From Hedera helix (taxonomy: Eukaryota > Streptophyta > Magnoliopsida > Apiales > Araliaceae), in assembly GCA_947179155.2 (NCBI GenBank), contig OX359280.1, forward strand, positions 16,602,165 to 16,666,164: a stretch of DNA of 64,000 bases, in the 5' to 3' direction. Positions 1-13,273 of the stretch are shown one piece after another. Made by a program: the position numbers and the translations under genes. Numbering within the stretch: the stretch's first letter is position 1; each line of letters opens with the position of its first letter. The notes below the pieces were generated by a model. That model made no database searches and was not told the origin of the DNA. It saw nothing but the letters and a program-made list of their open reading frames with translations.

Positions 1-1723
1 AGCAACCAATGGAGTATAAAATATTCAACCTAAAAGCAAGCACAACTCCCCATTTAGGGCCCACCTTGGCCGGCCATCTTGGCCTTTTTCTCTCCTATTT
101 TTGATTTTCTTTTTATCTTATATATACATATATATTCATATATACATATATACACCACCATGTAACAATTGGACTAACTTTTGGCTATAAATTGGGCTCC
201 ACTTTGGACTTAAGAAATTAAATTAATTGGGCTCCCTCATTTAATGTGTTTGGGCTCAAATAATTAATTTCATTGGACTACTAGTTCATTCATTTAATTT
301 ACCAACATAGGGCTTCCAACAATTTAAATCAATTTGAGCTAACTTATGATACTTGAAATAAAAACAAGTATTAGGCTAGTGTATAAAATTAACACTTGGA
401 CTAGTATAATCAATTTGAACTCACCATATATTTCATACATGGTTCACTAATTAAATCATATAAGGCTAACATATTGGACTAGATATTTAATTTATATTTG
501 GGCTACCCATATAATAATATTTGGTTAATTACGTAATCCAATTAGACTTGCTATTTAAAAGTCAATCGGGCTACTAAATTGATTTAGTTTACAAAACACC
601 TACACTTATATATCTTGGCTCGTTTGTTATACCCTAACACACATGAATACAAATACCTTAACTTGATTAATTTGGCTCAATAAACTACCACATCTCATCA
701 TCTTGGGTTTACAATATAATTATCCACATAACATACAAATACTATCACACTGGGTTAACTTTAATAATTCATTTAGTTCTTCTTCCTCATTAATCATATA
801 AGTAATTCACTTGTTGATTATTAAACGTCTTATTTGTCATTCAAGACCAACATTCAAACTTTGTGATCTCATCACATAAGCTCTTCTTATATTTCTTTTC
901 CGTCTTTAGTTAATTCTAATAAATTAAATTAATTAACTCACTAATTCTCATCGCATAACATAAACACTTACATAACATAACTCATAAAATTTCCTCATGA
1001 ATATAATTAAATAAAAAAAATTAGGTTCGTAAATTTCTCGGTCATTATAGGTTGCATCGCTAGATATTTTATATTGTGCACAATGTATTCGTACGATGGG
1101 TTGATCTCCCAAAGTACACATCTTTGGTTATTATCAATTGTTATGTAAATTGTTAATAGTTTTAACGATATCGGTCTTATGACCATTAATTATTGTCATT
1201 CTTTATAAATGTCAATAGTCTTAATGAAATTCAAGGTTAATCAACCATCAGCATGAAAATTCCTCATTTGAAAATCAAAAGTAAATGTCTATGCATCTTT
1301 ATTCAAGTTATCCTCAATTGTTGTTTAATTGTTGAAGTTTCTCAGAAACGTTATCTATATTCATGATTTTAATGACATACACTGTTTATATACTTGTTGA
1401 GCCATTAGTTGCTCACACTTGCTTAAACTAAGTTTTCAGTTAAGCCCGAGTCTTCGGAAGGTTCCAAGAAAGATAAGGGAAAAGGAAAAGTAAAGGAGTA
1501 GATTATGTACTGTCAGTTAATTTACTTTATCATGTAAACTTTTTTGTTGGATTCGATATTTTGTAATTTAAAGGTTAATTAACCTGGGATAATTATGTTT
1601 TGTATGTTGAACAATGTATTTAATATTGTGATTAATGTTGAATGGGTAGATAGTTGTGTGTTTGATGTTGTACCGGGAGCACCGAACCTGGGGTTTAAGG
1701 AACCCAGATTTGGGGGTGTCACA
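1..1723 (+). mobile_element. Decayed LTR (Ty3/Gypsy type), 3' part
   Basis: This is an AT-rich stretch without coding capacity. Its last 330 bases carry the signature seen at the 3' end of other LTRs here: a TTGTTGAGC...GCTCA motif near 1395, a lysine-rich AAGGAAAAG stretch near 1480, and a terminal GGTGTCACA ending at 1723. The same order recurs at about 7730-8084, at 30290-30990, and inverted at 25138-25450. I infer the U5 end of an old LTR. Its start is not visible and no PBS follows, so it may be a solo or truncated LTR. Confidence 0.5.
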
Positions 1724-2409
1724 TAAGTTTTTAAACCTTAACCTTTATTTAATCATGTAAGATTTCATCTATAAGTCTCGTAAATATCCAGGGTATTACA
1801 GCTTTGCTCCCTTTATTTGATATTTGGGTTACACCTTGGGCTTCCTTTTAATTAAATTAGGCTCTATCTTGGACCAATTATAATTCTCTACAAATTTTTG
1901 TAATAACCATAGTATTGGGCGAAAGAATTCTCATCATACATTTATTTGTATTGGGCTAGTAAATTACATGCTAGGCTTATTCACACAATCCATTGGACCT
2001 AATTAATTCTAACTCATAAACTTAACTCATAATTTATTTAATTATTGTATTAACCCTCTTTCATGAATTAATTAAACACTTGATAGATCATAATTACATC
2101 TTCATTGATCATCTTGAAATTTCTTCTTGTCACACAAGGCTTATATCCTTCTGAGCTTAGTTAATTCACAATATAAGCTTGCCACATAATCTTGCTATTT
2201 ATTAATTCATTTTGACTTCTTCTTTTAATTCATAATTACCTCAAATTTATTGGATCAACTAACTTTATATTCTTTCTTTCACATAATCACACATACACAT
2301 ATAAGTGCATATAAAATTTTGAATAATTCCTCATTTTATTAATATAATATTCTTTACAATTTTCTTAGTTATTACACTTAGCTCACATAATTTAGAAAAT
2401 AGGTTTTCT
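1724..2409. other. AT-rich intergenic stretch, no gene
   Basis: No ORF of note. A sequence reading TGTAATACCCTGG on the minus strand ends at 1800 and resembles the LTR start seen on the minus strand at 29644, so a minus-strand LTR edge may lie here. Repeated TTGGGCT words are also found at 180-500 and 31120-31260. I see nothing more. Confidence 0.35.
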
Positions 2410-3040
2410 ATGACACCCCAGGATTTTACAGAATTTCTAAATTAAGAATTACGGTTAATTAAGTAAAGATTATCAGTTAAAAATCTAATGTTGAATGACA
2501 GAGGTATTAAGGAATGATCAAATATGAATTATTATGTGATTAATGAGTTATAATGATCTATGATGGTTGAATAGTGAAGTAATAAAATTCGATGATTAAA
2601 TATTAATATAATGGATGTAAGATAAAGGATTGATTGAAATGCCATAGTTAGTCAGTTTGAAAGGAATTATTGTGAGGCACAATGTTATGTGTCAATAGGT
2701 AAGAGATGAAATCCGTGTTTAGGATTATCTGCACAGTTAAGGAAAGAAAAGAAATAGATAAGGAAATTCTATATGAATTAAGATTTAGTTTTTAATACTA
2801 ACAGCAAGCTTATTGAATAGGCTTGAAGAGATGAGAGTATGAGAATGGCAAGATGATGTATCGTAATATGTGCTAGAAGGAAAGGTCTGTTGGCCTAGGT
2901 GATGTATTAAGGATTAAAGGAATAATTGGGATAATGATCTTAGAATATTTTGAAGTTGTAAGGAAATCCATATTTATGGACTTAAGAAGGAAATCATTTG
3001 TTATGACGTATAAATACAGGATGTGACAATCATTTGATAT
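2410..3040 (+). mobile_element. LTR-like 5' fragment
   Basis: The segment opens with TGACACCCCAGGATTTT, a typical start of a plant Ty3/Gypsy LTR. Its first ~110 bases resemble 15593-15700, where a similar start (TGTGACACCC) follows a purine-rich junction. It has no coding capacity and is cut off by the palindrome that begins near 3041. Assignment rests on the start motif and that partial similarity only. Confidence 0.35.
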
Positions 3041-3841
3041 TTATTTTCCTTTTAATTAAATTGATTATAATTGAATTGTTTATCATATTTTCTGTGCTCA
3101 AGTATTTAATTATTTGCATTAATTAATGTGGTAATCTATATGAAGTTGACGAATGGATTATAGTGTTTAAACCTACTTAATTATTTTGTGCGTTAATGTA
3201 TTAATTAATTATGATTAATTATTAGGATAATCTATATGAAATCAAAAGTGAATTATAAGTTTAGATTCAGATATGATAACATGTGAATTTGTTTATTCTT
3301 TTTAGGAAGAATTGCATGATAGTGTATGGGATGTATATATCTATATGTCGCATGTAACATATTTAGAGTTTGTTCTTAATGAGTCTATTTTAAGTGGTTT
3401 GTATGAACATAAAAGAACTAACTCTTTTTTACCTATTTCAGTTAGTTTTTTTATGTTCATACAAACCACTTAAAATAGACTCATTAAGAACAAACTCTCA
3501 ATATGTTACATGCGGCATATAGATATGTTACATGCGGCATATAGATATATACATCCCACACTATCATGTAATTCTTCCTAAAAAGAATAAACAAATTCAC
3601 ATGTTATCATATCCGAATCTAAACCTATAATTCACTTTTGATTTCATATAGATTATCCTAATAATTAATCACAATTAATTAATACATTAACGCATAAAAT
3701 AATTAAGTAGGTTTAAACACTATAATCCATTCATCAACTTCATATAGATTACCACATTAATTAATGCAAATAATTAAATACTTGAGCACAGAAAATATGA
3801 TAAACAATTTAATTATAATTAATTTAATTAAAAAGAAAAAA
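3041..3841. repeat. Long near-perfect inverted repeat (palindrome), ~0.8 kb
   Basis: The left arm (about 3041-3420) and right arm (about 3440-3841) are reverse complements with few mismatches, separated by a loop of some 20 bases. The right arm carries one extra ~22-bp tandem copy of a GTTACATGCGGCATATAGAT-like word near 3505-3545. The arms have no coding capacity. The structure could be a foldback-type element or an inverted duplication of LTR-like sequence. A transcript across it would fold into a hairpin of about 390 bp. Confidence 0.85.
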
Positions 3842-4692
3842 ATTAATTTAAATTACACATTGGGTTCAATTGCAATCTCAAATAAATATTAGCTCATAAC
3901 TAAATAATTAATTAACCACAAATAATTCAACATCTCAAAATTACAAAAATAAAAGTAAAAGAAAAGAAATCAAATATGTGTTAATATCCGTCTGTCATTC
4001 GAATCACAGTCTTTAATCTCCAAGCTCCGCCTTTAATTATCGAATCATTCGCGTTGAATAAATCTGTTGTATGTCTGTTAATGTTTTGAAAATAAAAGTT
4101 ATATAATGTATTTATAAGAGTATAACAATAATCTTAAGCATTAGTGAAAAAGAAATCCAATTAGGAATCAAAATAATGCAATAAATCGCGAATAACCTCG
4201 TTTCTCCAGAATTAGTGCGTCAAATAAACAGAGCCCTATCTTTTTGACCGAGTCCGCCGCGCAAAACGACTGCGCCTTGCGCGTTTCATTACTTCCTCAA
4301 CCGACCGCGCATTGCGCACGATACTTTTTTTTTCGCCCATGTCCAAACGACAACGTGTTACTTGTTGGTTCCTATTTCCCTTCGCACATCACTCACATGG
4401 TGTTGTTCTGCTGATGCATACGCCAAACGGCGTCGTCCTGTCCATGCGGCTGACCTCATCAGCACCATGCGCGCCCAATCCTTGTCTGCTGTAATTACCA
4501 CAATGCCATTACTTCATTAATTCCTACAAAATAAAATATAAAAAAATAAAAATCATATAAAAATACTAAAAATAATAATAATGCATAAAAATAAATAAAA
4601 CACCTAAATTACTAAAAATACTTAAAAACCCACAAATAATTAATCCTAAAAATATTAAATAAATAGATATAAAATTCAATTATCAAATACTC
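3842..4692 (-). mobile_element. Probable 3' LTR of a Tat/Athila-like element (minus strand)
   Basis: Read on the minus strand, the sequence at 4750-4690 contains GCTTGAGGGCAAGCAAAG, then AGTTAAGTTTGAG and TTTGATAATTG. That order is familiar from the untranslated region just before the 3' LTR of Tat/Athila-clade Ty3/Gypsy elements. I therefore place an LTR start near 4690. The LTR includes a GC-rich island at 4220-4490 with GCGCATTGCGCA and AAACGGCGTCGTC words. The lower boundary is arbitrary, set where the palindrome ends. Confidence 0.4.
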
Positions 4693-5760
4693 TCAAACTT
4701 AACTCTTTGCTTGCCCTCAAGCAAAATAAAAATAAAAACTAAGACTCTACTAACTCAACAACTCAAGCAATGAATCAATATGAATTTTCAACTTTAGCCT
4801 TAAAGATTTTTTAAATGATAACTTACAAAAAAATTTAAAATTATGCAAAGCACAAAATTTTAACATATTTATTAGTATTACTCTACTCAAGACCTTTCGT
4901 GTATGTGTGAAAACCAAATATATCAAATTAGCGGGAAAAAACTTAGATTCGCTTACATAATAAAACGCTCATAAAAGATAACATAACTCTATATTTTTAT
5001 TTTTCACATCACTCAAAGCTAATACATACAAATATAAATTAGGGGATCAAAAAGTATTTAATCTTTTAAGCACCACAAGGATTATTAATTTCTTTTAAGC
5101 TTTTTTCCTTCAATTAAATGGATGCATTTTATGCTCCATCTCTTTTTTTTTCCAACCACGGTGAGTGCATTTTATGATTCATCTCACCAGCGAGTGCGTA
5201 TTACGCTCCATCTCGCTTTCTTTACATAACTTTCTTAACTTTTTTTTCTCCACAAGATAAATTAATTTTAATAATTCAAGAAAATTTACCTAAATCATCT
5301 CTCCTAAATTATATTTTATCACAATTTTGCTTCAAGTTATGATCAAATAAAAATATAGAATTTAAAAATACCTATCATAAGCATATAACCAAATAAACTT
5401 CACTTAAGTTAAAAACTAGCTCAAACAAATGGACATGAGTGCATAAAATTTTAAAAGATCTCAAATAAAATAATAACCAATAAAAAGTCAAAATTCAAAC
5501 TAACAAAAATTTATCAATTTTTTAAAAGTTATTAAATCAAAATCAAAATTTTTATCATCGACCATAATTTAAATTCAACTAATTCATTGCCCAAGTAACT
5601 CTACCTAATACTAAGTTATCCCGTTTTCGTAGGAAAACACGATTACACTTAGCATGTGCAACAAGTCTTTAAACCACAAGTAGACGAGTTGTGTCTCGTG
5701 AGGGTTTATAGTGAATTTACCCATAAAATTTCAAAATTTAAACTAAAATAAAACCTAAAA
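4693..5760 (-). mobile_element. Untranslated internal region of the Tat/Athila-like element
   Basis: No coding region remains. Near 5115-5215 a degenerate repeat of about 40 bp occurs three times (TGCATTTTATGCTCCATCTC, TGCATTTTATGATTCATCTC, TGCGTATTACGCTCCATCTC). Each copy contains a small imperfect palindrome. The rest is A-rich. The link to the neighbouring LTR rests on continuity and on the GAGGGCAAGCAA motif at its edge. Confidence 0.35.
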
Positions 5761-8084
5761 AAAATATTAATTTTTTTTTCAATTATATGCTTGGAATGGA
5801 AATAAGTTGTAGAAATGTGCATATAAAGATTTACCAGTAAAACCCTAACTAGTTATGTTCTATATATTGTGGTAGTTTGAAATCTAAAAGTTAGTTATTT
5901 GATTTTGTTGGTAGAAAGTTATATTTATGAGTTATAAAGATAACCCAACTTGAATCTCTCAAAAATATGAAAAAATGAAAAAAGTTATGGCTTTTATCGC
6001 AAATTATGTTATTTTGAAACCCTAGAATGATCGATCTTGAATTTTATGTCAAAAACGTTTTTGAAAACGAGATCGAACCATAAAAAGTTGAAAAATAAGA
6101 CATTATGAAAATAACAAAACTGATTTGGTGTATTTTGGACGTGTATGTTTTATTTTATCAAAGTTGGAAAAAATTAGGGTTTGAAAATCAGAACTACCGC
6201 CGCAGCAGTAGGTCTCACTGCCGCAGCGATGAAACACTTTGCGAGTCACTGCCGCAAAGGTGGTCCTCACCGCCGCAGTGGTGCTCCAAAATATTTGAAA
6301 ATTAATTGTTTATTAATCGGGTCGGGTCGGATCAGGTCAAATCTTTTGAAAATAAAATGGGTCAGAAAATATAATTTTATATAACATTAATATTTAATAA
6401 GTTTTAAATAATTATAATATTATTAAATGATTAATAATATTAAGAAATTAATAAAATATTATTAAATGAATAATAATATTAAAAAATTAATAAAATATTA
6501 TTAAATGAATAATAACATTAGAAAGTGAATAAAATATTATTAAATGAATAATAATATTAGAAAGTGAATAAAATATTATTAAATAAATAATAATATTAGA
6601 ATATGAATAAAATATTATTAAATAATTAATAATACTAAGAAATGAATAAAATATTATTAAATGAATAATAATATTAAAAAATGAATAAAATATTATTAAA
6701 TGAATAATAATATTAGAAAATGAATAATAATATTATTAAATGAATAATAATATTAGCAAGTGAATAAAATATTATTAAATAAATAATAATATTAAAAAAA
6801 TAAATAAAATATTATTAATAATATTATAAGTTTAATAAAATATTATTAAATGATTAATAATATTATGATGTTAATAAAATATTATTAAATGGTTAATAAT
6901 ATTAGATAGAAGCTTAAACTATATTAAATGATTAATATAGGTTTTATGTGATTAAGATATTATCAAATAATGATAATATTTCCTAAGTGTTTAATATACC
7001 CTTAATTATTTAATTATGTGATTAAGAGTTAGCAAATTAAGATGTACAAATGTTATTATATGAACCTAGATATGATATTATTTGAAAGATTAACTTGATT
7101 AATTGTTAGGTCTATTCAAAGGATATTAAGTTGTATTGGTTATATGTAATCAACAATCGAGGCAGGTTTCTTATACCTTAACTTGTATTTATTTTTGCAA
7201 GAGTTTAAGTGGTTTAATTATTGATATATTATTTATGAATTCGCACATAGTGCATTTGAAGCTTTATAGTTCTTTGATTCATAAACTGTTTAAGAATGTT
7301 TAAACTAATTGTTTCGGCTAGACACTGTATGTATAAATTCAATAACTTGAATACTTTTAAAAGTTTATCCAAACCATTAGTTAGTGCAGATTCTTATAGT
7401 AAGACTGAGAACGAATAACCCTAAATAAGGGGATTATATTCGAGAAATCGACCTTTGCGCAAGATGTCTGAATGTTATGCATATACATGGGGTACAAGAG
7501 GTTGATCCCCTTAAGTGCCAAAAATAATAAAAGGGTAAAATACATATCTGATTTACCTGATGTATTAGTTCATGGTCTTTCGAAGCCACTCAGTAGTAAA
7601 GACTCAATTATTTATTTTCATTGAAATTTGATTCCTATTCTTTCACAATTGTTATATATTATTGAAAACTCTGATGTTATTCTCACTCACAAATGATATA
7701 TCAAATCTTATATTTACTATTTTTAAACTTGTTGAGCAAGCTAGTTGCTCACCCTTACTATATCATAAACCATTTTTCAGTTAAGTCCAAATGCTCCAAG
7801 AAGGACAAGGGCAAGGGAAAAGTCAAAGCTTAGATTAGATTATTGCATGTTAGATAGATTATTTGTTTAATGTGTAATTACAGTTTGTAAATCTTTTGTA
7901 ATCCCTTAAGATATGTATTGTTTATGTTAAGGTTAGAAAACCTTGGGATTGTAATCCTTTTTATAAGGAACATTTATGTATTATTCCGCGAAGTTTAAAT
8001 AAAGACTATGTATTTAGTTGTTATTATGTTTTGGATTGTGAACACTAAACACGAGGTTATGGAACTCGAATTTAGGGGCATCAC
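5761..8084 (+). mobile_element. LTR of family B (Ty3/Gypsy), with GC island and minisatellite
   Basis: The 3' end is firm. TTAGGGGCATCACA ends at 8084 and is followed at once by a degenerate tRNA-Met PBS, with gag sequence further on. The last ~990 bases (7096-8084) match 29645-30993, a second fragment of the same LTR. Inside lie a GC-rich island at 6185-6295 with four CYGCCGCAG words and a 39-bp minisatellite at 6412-6903. The 5' boundary near 5761 is a guess from the change in composition. Confidence 0.55.
6412..6903. repeat. 39-bp AT-rich minisatellite, about 12 units
   Basis: The unit begins ATAAAATATTATTAAATGAA and ends TATTAGAAAGTGA, 39 bases in all. It recurs in tandem with single-base changes and a few short indels. 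Each unit is itself nearly palindromic (TATTATT...AATAATA). It lies inside LTR family B, upstream of the TTGTTGAGC motif. Copies differ, so the array is not recent. Confidence 0.85.
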
Positions 8085-8085
8085 A

Positions 8086-8098
8086 TGTTAGTATCAGA
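8086..8098 (+). other. Degenerate primer binding site (tRNA-Met) of element B
   Basis: GTTAGTATCAGAG directly follows the LTR end at 8084. One change from TTGGTATCAGAG separates it from the standard tRNA-Met-complementary site used by the other elements in the window. Confidence 0.6.
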
Positions 8099-8291
8099 GT
8101 TGTAGGTTATAGAACTTTAGGTTGTGAAACTTTAGGATATAACCTTAGAAGAGTCAACTCATTTAGAATTATAGGAGATGAATTAAGAAAATTCATCGAG
8201 TCGAGTAGTAACACAATTAAATATACTTTCATTTCATCAATGAATATATTTTATCACGATACTGATGTCGTTTTATTTATGTGATTATAGG

Positions 8292-9356
8292 ATGCCTGAG
8301 ATTGGACAGTCTAGTCACATCGCGGAGGAGGATTTAATTAATATCCATATGGATACAGCACAGTCGCTGGTGGCTAAACCGATAGAGAATCCAGAGTCTG
8401 ATCCAGAGATGGGGGATAAAGAGGAGCCAGTCAGAGGTGGGGTGATGAGACACTATAGTGAGGATGAGGTTGAGTAAGAGGAAGAGGAATCAGTCGAGTT
8501 TGCTGATGGCATGGGCACTACTGCCAGTGGCGTCATCGAGGAGCTGACTACCAGTAACATGAGTTAGAGGATGGAGTCCAGTATTTAGAGGAGGAGAATT
8601 TGACCCACCAGTATATGGAGGATGCAGAGCTGAAGGACCAGTTCTCTGGCGAGAATGTCGTAGTTATAGTTATTTTATGCCATTGTATGTATATAGATGC
8701 AGTAGAACCCAACTTTTATTTTGACAGAGGGTTAGTATGTTATAAATTCCAACTCTAGGAAGTTTATGATTAGATCTCATCTTTTGTAGCCTTTAGGGAT
8801 AGAGGCATTTATAGCAGTATGCTTGTGAGATAAGTTACTATGCACTATTGTTTTAGCATATGAATATAAATACAATTATGTTTTATGATTATGTGTTTTG
8901 AGTGGTTAAATCGTTACATGTAATAGTTAATGTTTAAAAGATAAAAGAATAAGATTTAGTAATAATAATAACTTAGAAGTTTTCTTTTCTCTTTAATCAG
9001 ACAATAGCGCCTCATAGACAACTACCAAGAAATCAAGGAGTAGAAAAGTCAATTAATAATGACGAGGGAAGACACAATGTAGACCCAATGCAGACTTTTG
9101 TCAATATGCTAGCAAAGGTAATGCAAAATCGACATCCAGTCGTAGGAAATCCACTACTGCTGCCTAATCAATTGGCTAATTTCAAAGACTTCAAAGCAGT
9201 CGGACCGCCGGAGTTTAGGGGAACCAAAAACCCAACCGAAACAGTCATGTATAAAGGAGATAGATAAGACATTTGTTATTACAAGAGTAGCAGAGGAGCA
9301 AAAGACTATTTTTACTACTTACATGATGAAGGGAGAAACCAATTTCTAGTGGGAAG
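8292..9356 (+). pseudogene. gag pseudogene of element B (Ty3/Gypsy), truncated
   Basis: A reading from ATG 8292 gives an acidic segment (residues such as HIAEEDLINI and EEPVRGG) that stops at 8475-8477. A second coding stretch at 9001-9356 resembles the start of a Ty3/Gypsy capsid domain. It contains FKAVGPPEFRGTKNPTE, then, one base out of frame, KEIDKTFVITRVAEEQKT and MMKGETNF, with a TAG where a Trp pair is usual. The 8480-9000 part is non-coding and AT-rich. The gene breaks off at 9356, where LTR family C begins. Gag would package the element's RNA, but this copy cannot be functional. Confidence 0.6.
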
Positions 9357-10171
9357 TGTAATGGTATACAACTTGGAACTTTGCAATTATTGTAATTAAT
9401 TAATGGAAATTAAAATTTTGAAGTGTGACAAGTGTTATGGGACAAGATAATCTTGGACTATTTGATGCCAGAATAAAATTCAAGCTTAATGAAACAAATG
9501 TGGATCAAAAAGGACTTGAATTGGATTAAAAAGTGAGCAAGTTATGAATTTATGAAAAATAAATTCTTTAAGAATTTTGACAAAAGACCATGCTACCCTT
9601 AATAATTTGAGGAATGACCTTTGTGTCCTAGAATTGTTTAATTACTAATATGTCCTTACTTAGCAATGTAGAATGACCTAAATGACCCTAACCATGCATG
9701 AGTTAAGCTAACCCATGTATGGTTAGTTGTTGGAGGATTTAACTAACTTAAATATGTATGTATATTGTTCAAGTGATAAGTTAAGTTCATTCCAAAAATT
9801 GCTAAGTAGAGAGCTTAAGAGAGAAAGAGAGAAAAGCAAGGGTTTTGCTAAAAGCTTGCAAGATTTCAAGAACAAATGTTCAAGAGAAGGAAAGATAACC
9901 ATCAAAATGGAGCATATAACCTTTAAAAAGTTTATAGCAAGATGAAAGAGAGCATAAAGAAGGTATGTAAGTGTTCTAGCTTCAAAACCTATCATTTATG
10001 TGTTTAAATGCTAGAACAAGTGTAGCCATGCAACTATCTATAATCTAAGTTGTGATTTATGTGAATTATATGCTATATGAGTAGTTCATAAGGAAACCCT
10101 AAGCTCATGTGTACTAGAACAAAGGTGGTGCACTATTCATGTATATATTAAAAGCTAGAAAGCATGATTCA
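9357..10171 (+). mobile_element. LTR family C, 5' half, interrupted by the LARD
   Basis: It begins TGTAATGGTATACAAC and matches, inverted, the LTR starting at 27971 (TGTAATGATATGCAAC). The match resumes at 20978 on the far side of the LARD, so both halves were one LTR before insertion. A good splice donor, AAG|GTATGTAAG, lies at 9963, and the equivalent GAAG|GTAT occurs in the inverted copy. ORFs of 72 and 90 residues here have no recognisable domain. Confidence 0.75.
10167..10171. repeat. Target site duplication (ATTCA), left
   Basis: ATTCA directly precedes the LARD 5' LTR and recurs at 20978-20982 directly after its 3' LTR. Confidence 0.9.
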
Positions 10172-13100
10172 TGTGAGGATCCGAATTTTCAGAATTTCTT
10201 TAATAAAATTAAATAAGAATTTAATTGATAAAATTATCAAGGTTGTTAAATTAATTATTATTTTATGTGATTTAAGGTATGTGATGAGATTTAGTTGGTA
10301 AATTAAATCTATACAGAGATGGTAATGAATTATGTTGATTTAAAATAATTGAAAAATAAATAAATTGTATAAAAACAATTTATTAAGAATGAGAGAAATT
10401 TCATATAAAGGTACAATAAATTGTACAAAAGAATTGTTGTGGAAGTGCAGAAATTTTGATTTAACAGTATATGTGGTAATGTAAGATATATGAATGAAAT
10501 TTGTATATATATACATATATGTGTGTTTATGTTAAATTGAAATTATAAATTTCATTAATTATGGAAACAAAGGGATTAATAATTAAAATAATCCAAATTT
10601 AAATGAAAAGTTAATGTGGAAGTTAGAAAAATTAGAAATATTGATTATTTAATTAATCAATAAATATGGTGAAGGTTTAAAGATTATTTAAAAGGAGGAA
10701 GTAATTTTATAAATTATATACTAATAAAGTATATAATTTATATAAGGAAATTAAAGTAAAATATTAATGGAAAAATAATTATATAAATTATATAAGAATT
10801 ATTATATAATTTATATAAGATGATTAAATTAATGAGATGATTAATAAATGTATAATTTTGGAGGAATTTAAGAAATTATTTAAGAAAGGAAAATGTAAAT
10901 ATATAAATTATATAATTTATATATAAAGAAGTTAATGTAAATATTAAATAAATGAAAATAAATGAGAAAAAAATGAATGTTTTAAGTTATTAAAAATTAT
11001 AATTATATATAATGGAATTATTATGACTTTTATGAAGAATAATATTTCAGAAACGTGAAAATGTTAGTGTAACATGTTGTCCAAGTAACGGAGTGAAAAA
11101 TTATGAAAAATAATTTTTATAAGTTATATGAATTATTTTATGATTTTTGGAGGTATAAATTACCTCATATAATTACATGAATGTCATTATGCGTGTACAA
11201 AAATTGTCAAGTAATGGACCCGAAAAAAATATAAATATTATTTATAAATCATGTTATGATTTTTGGTGAATTAAAATAAATATTTTATACATATTATATA
11301 AAATATTTATTACACGATATAATTACGTAATGTATAAAAAAAAATTGCATGCTTGATTTTTGGAACGTTCGAGAGAGAGAGAGCAAAGTTGGTGGAATTG
11401 TTGGGCAATCAAAAATAATTAAGTCCAATTGCTTATAAAAAGAAAAGGAAATCAATTAAAAAAAAAAGAATAGAGAGAAAAGAAAACAACACAAAAGAAG
11501 AAGGAAAACTCTCTCTCCACTCTTCCACCACCATGACCACCCGAAACCACTACCACTCACCACCGACCACTATGGCTGCCAAGAGATGAGGAACAAGCTT
11601 CAAGGAGGTTTTCTTTGGCTTGAGGAAGGTATAAGAATTATTTATTTGGTTTAATTATTATTTATGATGATAAATTAAATTTTGTGGAAAAATAGGAAAT
11701 AATTAGAATAATTATTCCAAATATTTTTTGGATATTTATGTGTGAATTATATGATATTTAGAATAATTTTGTGGTGAAAAATTGGAGCAAAAATAAATAA
11801 TTTTTGCATATTGGGTACTGTTGCGGGAAGAAAACTGAAGAAGAAAAGAAATGGCCGTCTGCGCATTGCGTGGCAGCCAACTTTTTTTCAGACACGCTCA
11901 TATAAACGGCGTCGTTTTGGGTAAGAAGTTGGGGTCGCGCTATGCGCGGCGAAAATTTTTGAAAACGGCAGGAAACGACGTTGTTTGGCGTCGGCAGTGA
12001 GGGGCCGCACGCAATGCGCGGCCGACGTCAACACTGCAAAATTACGGTTTTGCCCCCGATCTTTTCCGGAAATGACCTGCGTTAGAAAATGATTAAATAA
12101 AAATTCGGACAACCAAAAATGCTAAATTTTGTCCGATGAGCCGGGTTGTCCGTATTGAAGGTGTTTGATATTAAGTTAAATTAATATAGTGAAGGATGAG
12201 GTTAATATAATCAATCATATTAATTAATAGTTGACTCAACACCCTAAAATAAATCGTCGGGTATGGTTAATTACATTATTGATGGTATTAACTAATTAAA
12301 TTAATATCATGAAGAGATAAATAATTATTATTTGATTATTTTTTGATCATAGGTTGTACGAGAAGCATTATAGAATGGGTAATCATTAGTTCCTCAATAC
12401 AGACAAGTTCTTCAATACTTGTATATTAAATGTTTGTCTGATGTGATATATAATTCTTGTTCAAATGCATATAAATTATGTGTTATGTGATCTGTGGATA
12501 ATATGACAATTATGTGTACTTTGTGCAATGATGTGAGATATATTGCTATAGTAGAAGCAAATCACATGATGTATGACACACACCGAGCATGTTAAGGTAT
12601 GTGCTACGTGGAGTATGACATGTGTTAACTGTTAAACTTGTTGAGCCGTTGTGCTCATTACTTGCTTAAAATAAACTTTTGTAGGTAAAGAAATAAATTT
12701 CAAGAATATCATATTATATTAGAAACGGATCACCCTATAAGGTTGTGAATATAATTGTTATATTTTCAGATGTATAACTCAATATGGGTAAATTGCAAAG
12801 TTTACATTGATATTTTGTATGTACATATACGTTGGATCCGAATAGGATGAATAGCTTTAATGTATGAACTGTAATAGTTCAGTATAATGGTTACTATAGA
12901 AACCATGATATGTCTAATTAAAGATTATGAATCAAGGAATAATTGTACGATGTGAACCATATTAAATTGTGAATGTTGAACCTTATTGAGCTTTACGATA
13001 GTGGTATAGAAAGAAAAAATGAAGGTTACGATCCAGGGACTAGAATCCAGATGTAAGGATTTTAAATATTCAAATATTTTAATACAATGATTAAATTGAA

Positions 13101-13271
13101 AAAAAAAATTATACCGAAAAATTGGTAATTGATGACGATAATGTCAATAAATGAATTAATTAAGGTGATTAAAGATTTATTAAAGGACCGAAATTTGGAC
13201 GTTAAGAAAATAATAGATAATAAATACGAAATTTAAGGTAATAAAGTTGGTCTAATTTCGGGGTCGTTACA
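10172..13271 (+). repeat. 5' LTR of the LARD
   Basis: Runs from TGTGAGGATCC to CGTTACA. It contains AT-rich blocks, a CT-rich leader at 11510-11535 followed by ACCACC-rich sequence, a candidate splice donor GAAG|GTATAAG at 11629, and a GC island at 11850-12010 with GCGCATTGCG and AAACGGCGTCGTTTT palindromes. A TTGTTGAGC...GCTCA motif lies near 12635. The 74-residue minus ORF at 11888-12112 recurs in the other LTR only because the LTRs are duplicates. Confidence 0.93.
11850..12010. promoter_or_regulatory. GC-rich palindromic island in the LARD LTR
   Basis: In an otherwise AT-rich LTR this block holds two kinds of imperfect palindrome: GCGCATTGCG/GCGCTATGCGC/CGCAATGCGCG and AAACGGCGTCGTTTTG/AAACGACGTTGTTTGG. 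The ACGT-type core could bind bZIP factors, which is inference. It is repeated in the 3' LTR at about 19555-19725 and resembled by 4220-4490. Confidence 0.45.
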
Positions 13272-13273
13272 GT

